Source of the DNA: Trichomonas tenax
Taxonomy: Eukaryota; Parabasalia; Trichomonadida; Trichomonadidae
Assembly (NCBI GenBank): GCA_023091735.1
Contig: JALKBU010000155.1
Span: 1 to 64,000 of the forward strand
Length of the DNA stretch: 64,000 nt
Direction: 5' to 3'
Numbering within the stretch: the first letter of the stretch is position 1; the number at the start of each line of letters is the position of its first letter. A model generated the notes under the pieces. The model was not told the DNA's origin. It saw only the letters and a list, made by a program, of their open reading frames with translations, and did no database searches. Positions 1 through 8,561 of this stretch are shown here, in pieces. A program made the position numbers and the translations under genes.

Positions 1-783
1 TGATAGATATATAGACTGTGCCACTTATACCACTGGATAGACAACTATCAATATGTACATGAAAGTACTTTCAAATCGAAAAAATATTGATCAGATAAAA
101 AGTTATGAAGGTCGCGGGACTACACCGAAGAAGGAAAAATTTTGCCCGAGAAAAAAAGTGGAGCCATTTATTTTGGTTTGAGAATAAAAAATCTAAACAT
201 ACAGGATATGAAAATACTACTGCCTTTCAGCCGTACTTAAGCTGCTGAGAACTCTGTGCGAAATTATGGAAAATTTATTATCTCATTCTAATTTTTCTGC
301 AAATTGGAGTTCTACTATATAGGCATTAAATTTATTCATTGTATGATGTGGAGAGTAATGCCCGATAATTTTGCAATAAAGTACATATGATGAGTAAAGA
401 ATTTTGATATTATTATAAAATAAATTGATTTGGCCGTTCATATTTTGCCAATATTATATTCCTCAAAAAGTTAAGATATTTTTATAAATATGATTTGCAA
501 AATCTGTAATCCACACAGTGAACCAAAAACAATCTACATGCTACGCGGATGTTATAAAATCATTATATCTGAATTATGAAGAAGTCCAACATATGGTATA
601 TTTATGCATATTCATTGAAAATGCTCATATTAATCCAAACATTGTGAATCTTAATATTTAACCTATAGTCTCTTAGAACAGTTATGCTTATCGATGGGCA
701 ATCTATTCATTCATATAAAGATGTTATATAAGAAAGTTATAGAAACACAAAAAAAGTGAGATTTTGGCCCCAAAAGTGACAAA
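1..783. other. Intergenic, no gene seen
   Basis: AT-rich sequence with no long reading frame on either strand and no RNA gene that I recognise. The last 60 bases before the NDC1-like start contain AGTGAGATTTTG near 756 and AGTGACAAAATG ending on the start codon. Their GAG and GAC cores lie 20 bases apart (758 and 778), the same spacing seen in promoter arrays elsewhere in the window. The upstream neighbour, if any, is outside the window. Confidence 0.5.
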
Positions 784-1971
784 ATGTTAGGGTTTGAATC
801 TCTTTTATATACTTGGAAGATTATAGGAGCTTCAAGCTGGGCTATTTTCTTCGGATTCATATCATTCTTCTTTATCAATGTTTTCTCGACATTTTGTGGC
901 CATTATCTCGATTATTTGATGCTTCCAACCTCAATTATTGGACTAATTCCAACAATTATATTATACTTCTTCTGTCTTACTACTATACCAGCAAGATATT
1001 ATACAATCTCCGCAATGGAAATATTTTTCCGGATTTGTTTTATGTTCATTCACACATTTTGGCTTTGGCTCCTTGGCTTAGCCGCTACATCTTCGAAGGA
1101 ATCTCTTATTTGCGCTATATTGGTTACTTTTGTTACAATGAACACTGAAAAATTTGTTTTGTATTTTACAACAAAAAGACAAGCTCGATTTGTTAAAGTT
1201 CTTAACGCATTTACATACGGAATATCAAAAATAATCGCCACCATTATTATATCTATAATTGTAAGATTCGTTTGCTCAAATGATTCTTTTGCTACAGTTT
1301 TCCTCGATTTCTTCATGTCATCTCTCGCATTAACAATTACTGCTGTTGTTGCTGGTGAAAGAGTCAGTTTTCAAAAAGACGGTATGAAGAGGAATATCCA
1401 GTACCTCAATTCTCATGGATATCTCAAATTCCTTGCTTACCTTGATCTCTATGCGATTTCATCAGGTCCTGTCACGAGGCGCACTGGTATTCTTCGTGAT
1501 ACATCTATTCAGACACTAATTTCGATTCTTCAGCCCTGCAAAGCAACAATAAAAGCTTACATTCAGCAGCATCAGCAAATCCAAAACTACAATCAACACA
1601 CTTTCATTCCTGTCAGAGAAGGATTCTTCACAAGAATTTTGAGAAAGAAGAGGGAAAGTCACATGAAACTTATGCGCGAGATGGGAGCCTTAGAATCATC
1701 AATTATTGTAATCTTGGATGTCAAGAGCATGATCACACTCCTTACAACGAAGGATGATGTTTACGGACTTGGCCAGACCCAGATGAAGGAGACCAAGAAG
1801 CTTCTTGAAGATGCACAAGAAATTGTCTCTCTCACACTTCAGACATACTCTTGGTCCACGAAGAAGTTTGGACGTGTTATTGATTGCTCTACTCCAAGAG
1901 AACTTACAAACGCCACCCTTTCGACAATTCGTAAGGGAATTGAAATCTTAGTATCAAAAGGCGTTAATTAA
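784..1971 (+). CDS. NDC1-like transmembrane nucleoporin
   Basis: This 395-residue protein is a candidate NDC1, the membrane nucleoporin that anchors nuclear pores and, in fungi, spindle pole bodies in the nuclear envelope. About six hydrophobic segments are visible, near residues 18-38, 46-66, 79-101, 107-120, 144-164 and 169-190. A soluble C-terminal half follows. Just after the last membrane segment is LKFLAYLDLYAISS (214-227), followed by VTRR. From memory this resembles the segment of animal NDC1 that reads LKYLA-DL-LLS followed by SRR. The protein is shorter than animal NDC1 (over 600 residues), mainly at the C terminus. The start is the first ATG and sits directly on an AGTGACAAAATG element. 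An unrelated six-pass membrane protein remains possible. The coding call is secure and the family call is moderate. Confidence 0.6.
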   Translation: MLGFESLLYTWKIIGASSWAIFFGFISFFFINVFSTFCGHYLDYLMLPTSIIGLIPTIILYFFCLTTIPARYYTISAMEIFFRICFMFIHTFWLWLLGLAATSSKESLICAILVTFVTMNTEKFVLYFTTKRQARFVKVLNAFTYGISKIIATIIISIIVRFVCSNDSFATVFLDFFMSSLALTITAVVAGERVSFQKDGMKRNIQYLNSHGYLKFLAYLDLYAISSGPVTRRTGILRDTSIQTLISILQPCKATIKAYIQQHQQIQNYNQHTFIPVREGFFTRILRKKRESHMKLMREMGALESSIIVILDVKSMITLLTTKDDVYGLGQTQMKETKKLLEDAQEIVSLTLQTYSWSTKKFGRVIDCSTPRELTNATLSTIRKGIEILVSKGVN

Positions 1972-2127
1972 TATATATATATATTTATAATTATTTGTTT
2001 TTCCATATATAATAAAGCTTTATAACACTATATTTAACACTCTGTATGGTATTATCTATTTGTTTCATTCTTCATATAAAATATGACAAAGAATGAAAAA
2101 ATGTGACAAAAATAGAAAAGTGACAAA

Positions 2128-3613
2128 ATGATGGAAAATTCTGAAATGCAATTTCCTTTCCAAACACAAACATGACTTAAATCGAATTTTGATGAGTACA
2201 GAAACAAAGAGTTCGCTGTAGACACCATCCTTCAACATAATGAAAAACAGTACTTTGTGCATAGCCTTCTGCTGGCTTCAAATTCGAAATGGTTTTATGA
2301 TAAATTTAAGGAAGGTGATATACCGATGATTGACAACAAGTATTTTATAGAAATTCCTGAGGATCTAAATGGCGCAATGTCGAATATTTTAGATGCAATC
2401 TACACAAATTCACTCAAAATTGCAACAAAACTTGAACCTGCAATGCTAAAAATTACTTCCTATTACGAAATGAATCATTATAAAGATTTAATACGAAAAA
2501 TTATTCATAAAACAATTAAAGCAAATCAAACATGGAATATTATTCAATTTTTCACTTCTGAGTTTATTAAGCTTAATCTGATAGACTATGCTTTAGAACT
2601 AATTCCAGATTTATCGGTCTTTTTCAATAAAATTATCCTAAGCTCAGGATCTACATCCTCAATGTCTTTGAAAATGATATACAACTGTTGTCGAAATGGT
2701 GTTATTTTTGCTGCACTATTAAGAGAAAGTCAGACTACCACAGATCTCTGTGAAACTCGAAAACTCAAATTGATTGATGATTTCTATGAATGTTTAAGAA
2801 GAAGATTTTCTGTTATCGCCACGAGAAAGAGAAGAGCTTGCTGATAATAAAATTGTTAATTGGTATTCCCCAAATTCATATCAAAATTTGGTGAGATTTA
2901 AATGTGATTGGCTTCCCTTTAGATTGGCAAAATCACTATTCTTGAAATTGTATGAATCCAGAAAACTTTGCATCAATAATTTTGATAATGATGTGAAAAA
3001 TACAAAAGTAGATAAAACTTCAAGTTGGTATGCTTTTTCATGGATCTCTAATATAAGCGATGCAGAGCCAACTGAAGGAACACCAGTTATCCTATTATCA
3101 CGCTTTATAACAACATTAGGAGGCTTAATACAACCAATTAATCCAGAAAAATATCGTTTGATCAACGCTAATGGAAATGGACTTGATCCAAAGCTTACAA
3201 TGGACTATATGGATCACTGTAACATATTCTTTAATACAGATGATCCATTTATAATACAAACAAAATATCATGGGATCAAGGATCCAGCAGCTACAATTGA
3301 TATCGGAAAAGAAAATGCATTTCAGTCCATAAGAATCGAAATATATATGAATATAAAGTTAAGGAGGAGAGCAATTGAAAATCAGGCTGTCGCATATCAT
3401 GCCATTTCCAACAAAGTTAAAATTCAAGCGTTTCTAGGTGATAATTCAATCTATTCATCAATAGTTGATGTCGATCTTAAAAATAGATGTGTATTTCTGG
3501 ATTTCGATCATACATTCAATAAATTAATTATTTCCCCTACAGAAGATTGTTATGTTTTCAAGATAAGATTTGTTGAATTAGAGAGAAGATTTCTTCCATC
3601 ACCATTGTGTTAA
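2128..3613 (+). pseudogene. Broken BTB-domain gene (trichomonad family)
   Basis: One gene appears spread over two open stretches. From ATG ATG at 2128 the frame reads 15 codons, meets TGA at 2173, and continues open in the same frame into a BTB/POZ-like segment. That segment has NKEFAVDTILQHNEKQYF followed by VHSLLLAS near 2255-2280. The frame ends at TGA 2842. The next frame is already open before that point (reading PREREELADNKIVNWY) and runs to 3613, so a one-base loss near 2790-2800 explains the switch. The distal part, about 240 residues, resembles the C-terminal region of trichomonad BTB proteins, possibly a discoidin-like fold, which I cannot confirm. BTB proteins usually act as adaptors or oligomerisation modules. 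Two independent lesions argue against a functional product. A sequencing error is the alternative. A TGACA array precedes the start. Confidence 0.7.
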
Positions 3614-3683
3614 TAAAATTTTATGTTATATAGAAATACAAAACAAAACAATTTACACTAATATACAACATATATAAATATTA

Positions 3684-6600
3684 TTATAATGGACGCTCGT
3701 TATCATGCTTGATCTGATCGAACTTGATTTCATCTTTCAAAAAGTCTGTAACATACTCGGCTTTGAATATATATGGTACAGCAAGCATTGCAACATACAG
3801 ATCAGTCCTAGTCATTTCTTGCGAGTCTTCTCTCTTAATTGCAGTCTCTGTTTTGGCAAGCTTCGGGAACTTCTTTGTCACGGCTGTCCAAATCATTGAT
3901 CTCAAGTCAATGTTCGCGTTATCATCAACAAGGAATTTTCGTGGAAATGGAATGTCATCACAAAAGGCAAACACGCTTTGGAACTTGCGCAATTCATAGT
4001 GACAAGCAATAATAGCATCCCTTATGTTCTTCAACCACGCAGGAGGTGTAATATCTAATGGCACAGTCTTGGAGGCGTCAATACCAAGCATACCTGCATA
4101 GAAGTCGTTAATATTCCTACGCATTGTCCTTTTCTGAGTTGGCGTCATTTGACTCTCAGCAAAACTTGTATCTGTGACTTTCATGTCCAACCGGATTTGT
4201 GCAGACGAGGTGAAAAATCTGCGAAGAGCAGGATAGGCTTCACAATTTGTGAGTTTTTGACCCATTACCTCACCGCTGAAAGAAGGTGCGAACTCTGCTA
4301 GAGAACCGCTAAGACCTCCTTGAGATGGATTACGGAGTCCCATATTCTCCTTAAGAACAGTAAGGAAAACATTCTTATGAGGAGGTGAAAAGTCAGATAA
4401 GATTGGACGTGTGTATGGAGTCATTGCGGCTCTGATTTCCTTTGGCTTCTGGTTTGCTGGAGAAACGGACTGATTGGTGACTTGAACATTGATTTGTGTC
4501 TTTGAATCAACAGGTGCAAGATTCTCAGTAGAAAACATCTCAACAGAGTTCTCGAAGATGCTTGTAGAATCTCCATAAATGACAATTGGAGGACGCATTC
4601 TTGAAATGAAATCTTGTTTTCCATCAGCAAGAACTTTAATTATTTTTGGTGGAATCATTCTTTGTGTGATTTCCAATGCTCTCTTGTGTTCTTCGAGACT
4701 TGTGACGACATTTGGACTAAGTGAAACATTTAGTGGACGAGGAGTGATATTCGGAAACTTCAGGAAATCATCAGTGGAATAAGTGACAAAGAATGGCAGA
4801 ACTTTCCTCAACTCAATAGCAGCAGTGTGAGTTGCGAGACCTGAAACAACGATACTATCTCTTGCAATTCTCATTCTCATTAGATCATACAACTGTTTGC
4901 AGTTTTTGTTGTACATGCTGATGATTTCGTTCATGCTGAGCATGTTGTTGTGCTTTATCTCTGCTCTGGCTTCACCGATATTACCAGCATTAGATTGTGG
5001 TAATTTCGATCCATTCCGAGCGAATTCAATGTAAATCAAAAAAGTTCTGATAAGTTCATAGCCATCACACTCGTTTGTTAATTCGATCTTATTTGTGCGC
5101 TCATATGTTTTGATGAGACCCTCAACTGGAATCCTGGAAAGTTCAGGTAAAATCGAGTTCCTGTCATGAATAATCCTCTTAAAAGCATGATACTCGACGA
5201 GTTTGTGAAGTCCAGTAAACGCTATTTGCTTTGACTCTGCATCACCTCCATCGTTGCGTACGACACCGAGAAATGCCTTCCACCTACGCCTTTTTCGAGC
5301 AAATTCAATCCATTCACGAAATGCGCGCTCAAAAGTTACAAGCGAATCAAGACCATAAAGTTTGAGAACGAACTGCCTTGGAGTACTTGGTCTCCTTTGC
5401 ATGTTGAATGCTGCAATGAGTGTCTTGATGTGCGTGACACGTGCTGCTTTCTTCCACTGTGTGAACACCTGTGAAATGAATGTTTTCGAATGGAATGTTG
5501 AAAGAATGGTCTTACGCATCTTCTGCAGTGCCATGTCGTATGCTGTAGTGTACCAGATTTTCTGAAGGCGTAAAAGCTCTTGGCGTCGGGCTCTCTGTTT
5601 GAAAACGAAATGGACCCAAGCCTTTCTGCACAATTCGATCAAGTGGTGAAGATAAAACTGACCTGAAGAGTCAATATCCATACTTAACTGCCTCTTTTCA
5701 ACAAGACGTTGGTGAACTGCAATCAAAGCTTTCTTTTTGAGATTGCGCTTGAAAGCATTGTTAGCGGTGACTCTCAGGGCCTTTGTACGGCGGAGGAATT
5801 TCTCACGTATGTTCCAGTCAATCATAACTTCGCTCTGCTGGATATGATTAAATGATGGATCGACAAGAGTTTTGCACTTCCATACTGAATAAAGATGCCA
5901 AAGATGGAATGCAGAGAATATGAATCCGAAGTGTGTTCTCTTTTTAACTGTAAAGAAGAAATATAATGATTTTTCACGAAAGACTTTTCGCGTATGTGCA
6001 GCAAATTTCCAAAGCTTGAGTATGAACTTACTCTCGGGATGTGCAAAAACGCGTGCTATGAAGGCGTATTGGCGAGGTGTAACGTGATGAGGTAAAAAGT
6101 AGGAATCGGTGAGATAAAATATACTGAATGGCGCGATGTTTGCTTTTGTATTGAGCCACTTCTTTTCAAGCTGGAATCGTGCGAATCTATTGTAACAATC
6201 AACCATAACATTGAAATTTTTGGTTGTGTAACCTCTCCATGCAACAAATATACGTAACAACGCGTCTTTTCGAAGCCAAATACGACGGTGAAAGAAACCT
6301 CCCCATTGTTTCCTCAATGAGTAAGTTCTCCAACATCTTTGAATTTTAATTGCGGCTGAATGAGATAATTTATTTCTAACGTAGTCTTTTACCCACTCAC
6401 CTGGATCTGTAACCATCTGTCGTTTAGATTCTTGTAAAACTTTCGTAGGTTTGATCATAGAAGGTCTTGTTTCGAATATTCGTGATGACTTAACAAATGA
6501 CTGAATGTTGTATGAAGACATTGGTCTTGCTGCTGGCGATGCTGTTTTGGGTCTGATTATTTTGTCTTCTTTCGACGATTCAACAAATGTCGTTTTAGGC

Positions 6601-6686
6601 CTTCGAGGAGTTGTATCTTCTCTGTTCCGTAGTAAAGACACCTGTACCTTAGGAGTCTTTACCCTCTTTAGAGGGGGCATTGACAT
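3684..6686 (-). CDS. IQ/SFI1-like centrin-binding repeat protein
   Basis: The protein has 1000 residues. After a basic, proline-rich N terminus there is an IQ-like helix (AAIKIQRCWRTYSLRKQW, about residues 112-129). Spaced aromatic-basic helices of the SFI1 type follow, for example IFVAWRGY, LKLWKFAAHTRK, AFHLWHLYSVWK, VFTQWKKAARVTH and AFREWIEFARKRRRW, up to about residue 470. The remaining half lacks these repeats and I do not recognise it. SFI1-type repeats bind centrin along a long helix at spindle poles or basal bodies, so a role in the trichomonad mastigont or microtubule-organising centre is a reasonable inference. The gene converges on the BTB pseudogene and diverges from the CDC7 kinase. 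A second protein of this kind lies at 13.4 kb. The start is the first ATG in the frame. Confidence 0.65.
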   Translation of the reverse strand: MSMPPLKRVKTPKVQVSLLRNREDTTPRRPKTTFVESSKEDKIIRPKTASPAARPMSSYNIQSFVKSSRIFETRPSMIKPTKVLQESKRQMVTDPGEWVKDYVRNKLSHSAAIKIQRCWRTYSLRKQWGGFFHRRIWLRKDALLRIFVAWRGYTTKNFNVMVDCYNRFARFQLEKKWLNTKANIAPFSIFYLTDSYFLPHHVTPRQYAFIARVFAHPESKFILKLWKFAAHTRKVFREKSLYFFFTVKKRTHFGFIFSAFHLWHLYSVWKCKTLVDPSFNHIQQSEVMIDWNIREKFLRRTKALRVTANNAFKRNLKKKALIAVHQRLVEKRQLSMDIDSSGQFYLHHLIELCRKAWVHFVFKQRARRQELLRLQKIWYTTAYDMALQKMRKTILSTFHSKTFISQVFTQWKKAARVTHIKTLIAAFNMQRRPSTPRQFVLKLYGLDSLVTFERAFREWIEFARKRRRWKAFLGVVRNDGGDAESKQIAFTGLHKLVEYHAFKRIIHDRNSILPELSRIPVEGLIKTYERTNKIELTNECDGYELIRTFLIYIEFARNGSKLPQSNAGNIGEARAEIKHNNMLSMNEIISMYNKNCKQLYDLMRMRIARDSIVVSGLATHTAAIELRKVLPFFVTYSTDDFLKFPNITPRPLNVSLSPNVVTSLEEHKRALEITQRMIPPKIIKVLADGKQDFISRMRPPIVIYGDSTSIFENSVEMFSTENLAPVDSKTQINVQVTNQSVSPANQKPKEIRAAMTPYTRPILSDFSPPHKNVFLTVLKENMGLRNPSQGGLSGSLAEFAPSFSGEVMGQKLTNCEAYPALRRFFTSSAQIRLDMKVTDTSFAESQMTPTQKRTMRRNINDFYAGMLGIDASKTVPLDITPPAWLKNIRDAIIACHYELRKFQSVFAFCDDIPFPRKFLVDDNANIDLRSMIWTAVTKKFPKLAKTETAIKREDSQEMTRTDLYVAMLAVPYIFKAEYVTDFLKDEIKFDQIKHDNERPL

Positions 6687-6936
6687 TTGTTTTATGGTTA
6701 ATTCAGAAACAACAAACTTTTAAGTTTATTACAAGGAAACTAAATTTTTAAGGGGTAAACACTACTCTCAAATTAAAAATCCTCAATTTAAATATTTTAA
6801 ATTCATAGATGATATAATGTCATGAATATTTTATGATTTAAAAATTCCAAAGTATTTGAAATTTGGTGTGAAAATGGGTTTAGATCAAAAAAATTAATTT
6901 ATTTGTTCACTTTTTATCATTTAAATATTTTTGTTC

Positions 6937-7923
6937 ATGAGTCGAACTCTCTCTGAGGAAGATTTCACGATCCATGAACTGATAGGAACGGGATCATTTT
7001 CGACAGTCTTTCATGCTACAGATAAAAAGGGGCGACATTTCGCTCTTAAAAGACTCTTTTGGAATAATGCGCCAGATCGAATATTGAAAGAGTTACAATG
7101 GATATGCTACTTGGACCACCCTAATATAGTTAAGTGTCATGCATGCTTCAGAACAGTAGATCAAGCTACATTAGTGATGGAATATATTCCACATATTCCA
7201 TTTCGCCAGTTATTATTTAAAATGAACGGCCTTTCAATTCAACACTACATGTACGGACTATTATCCGCATTAGCATATATGCATAGCAAGAAAATTATTC
7301 ATCGTGATGTTAAACCTGCGAATTTTCTTTTCGATCCCAAGACAATGCGCGGAGTTTTGATCGATTTTGGTCTTTGCGAAGAAGATATGTCTATTAAAAC
7401 ATTCAATCCCCCTGTTACAGAATCATCAGAGAATGATTTCGATTTACAGTTCCCACACCTATGCCAAAACAGGCAAAAGATGATGGCAAATAGAGCTGGA
7501 ACGAGAGGATTCCGTTCACCTGAAGTTCTTTTTGCTGCTTGGAATCAGACACCTACAATAGATATTTGGAGTGCTGGAGTTGTGCTACTTTCAATACTCA
7601 CGCAGAGATATCCTTTCTTTAAGTCACCTGATGATTTAACCTCATTATGTGAGATATCTGTTTTAGTAGGAACTGAGAAACTTTATGCAGCGGCCAAAGA
7701 ATGCGGGAGAAAACTGCGCTTCCCAGTTGAGCAAAAAGGCTATAGAATGCAAGAGCTTTGCATGAGACTTAATTCAACTATCGATGAAATGAACCTTAAT
7801 CCCTCTGTATTCGATCTTCTTGAAAGAATGCTCGAACCAATTCCTAGTCTAAGAATAACCTCAGAAGAGGCACTGAAACATCCATTCTTTGCTTCTATAG
7901 CCTCTAATTCCAATCCAAATTAA
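6937..7923 (+). CDS. CDC7: CDC7-type serine/threonine kinase
   Basis: A 328-residue protein kinase. Visible motifs are the glycine loop GTGSFSTV (17-24), catalytic lysine in FALKRLF (K38), HRDVKPANF, DFGLCEE and an activation segment ending in AGTRGFRSPEVL. The stretch IDIWSAGVVLLSILTQRYPF followed by KSPDDLTSL is diagnostic of CDC7, the Dbf4-dependent kinase that phosphorylates MCM2-7 to fire replication origins. The kinase insert before the activation-loop end is short compared with animal CDC7, so the protein is close to a bare kinase domain. An in-frame TTG lies at 6931 but the first ATG is at 6937. A TCACTTTTTATCA initiator-like sequence sits about 30 bases upstream. No Dbf4-like gene is seen in the window. 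Confidence 0.92.
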   Translation: MSRTLSEEDFTIHELIGTGSFSTVFHATDKKGRHFALKRLFWNNAPDRILKELQWICYLDHPNIVKCHACFRTVDQATLVMEYIPHIPFRQLLFKMNGLSIQHYMYGLLSALAYMHSKKIIHRDVKPANFLFDPKTMRGVLIDFGLCEEDMSIKTFNPPVTESSENDFDLQFPHLCQNRQKMMANRAGTRGFRSPEVLFAAWNQTPTIDIWSAGVVLLSILTQRYPFFKSPDDLTSLCEISVLVGTEKLYAAAKECGRKLRFPVEQKGYRMQELCMRLNSTIDEMNLNPSVFDLLERMLEPIPSLRITSEEALKHPFFASIASNSNPN

Positions 7924-7989
7924 CTTGTTTGTAATAAATTTCTTTTGATAAATTAATTAAGGGGGCGACACCAAAATTTTCACTCTAAA

Positions 7990-8367
7990 ATGTCGACACC
8001 GAGAATAACTGGTCAAGAGATTTTAGAGAGAATCAATTTCCTTAACAGTGCTGCTAAATTGGCGGCAGGCGACGAAGGCCTCGTAACTTTGTCGCAGTAT
8101 CTCGGAAATGAAGCAATATTAACAGCTCAAAGATCTAATGTTCGAACAAAACCTAAAAGAATATTATGTAAAAAGTGCAATGTACCTCTAGAATCAGAAA
8201 TCACATCTAAAGTATCAGTAGGACCAAAATTTGTAATATATCAATGCAAAGTTTGCGGTAAAACTAAAAAAGTGTATGTTGATGATGAAAAGAAGAAGAG
8301 GACAGAACACACAATTAAGCTATATCAGATTGGAAAAGGAAAAGTTTCTGAAGTCAAACATGATTAA
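7990..8367 (+). CDS. RNase P/MRP subunit Rpp21/Rpr2-like
   Basis: A basic 125-residue protein that fits the Rpr2/Rpp21/SNM1 family, a protein subunit of RNase P that matures tRNA 5' ends. The N-terminal half is helical, with ERINFLNSAAKLA resembling the ERLNFLYQAA helix of Rpp21. A zinc ribbon follows with CKKC (C60, C63) and CKVC (C86, C89). The lysine-rich linker RTKPKRILCKKC matches the basic approach to the ribbon in this family. The C-terminal tail is charged. It lies 66 bases after the CDC7 gene on the same strand and has its own TTTTCACTCTAAAATG initiator-like leader, so it is probably transcribed separately. Other small zinc-ribbon proteins are the main alternative. Confidence 0.72.
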   Translation: MSTPRITGQEILERINFLNSAAKLAAGDEGLVTLSQYLGNEAILTAQRSNVRTKPKRILCKKCNVPLESEITSKVSVGPKFVIYQCKVCGKTKKVYVDDEKKKRTEHTIKLYQIGKGKVSEVKHD

Positions 8368-8561
8368 GCAGCTATACGAATTAATAACAAAAACTCATCG
8401 AAATTGAATTAGTACAGCTAATTTACCTATTTTTCAAAATTCCTATGAATAATATTTTTTATATACTATTTGAATGTTGAATCCTTTGACATATTGATAA
8501 GAATTATTGAATACATGTTTTGTAAATTAAAAAATATCTTTATGTATAATAAAATAATAAA

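Noticed and set aside
1968..1990. TA microsatellite after the NDC1-like stop
   Set aside because: Simple repeat typical of AT-rich 3' flanks, with nothing further to support a function.
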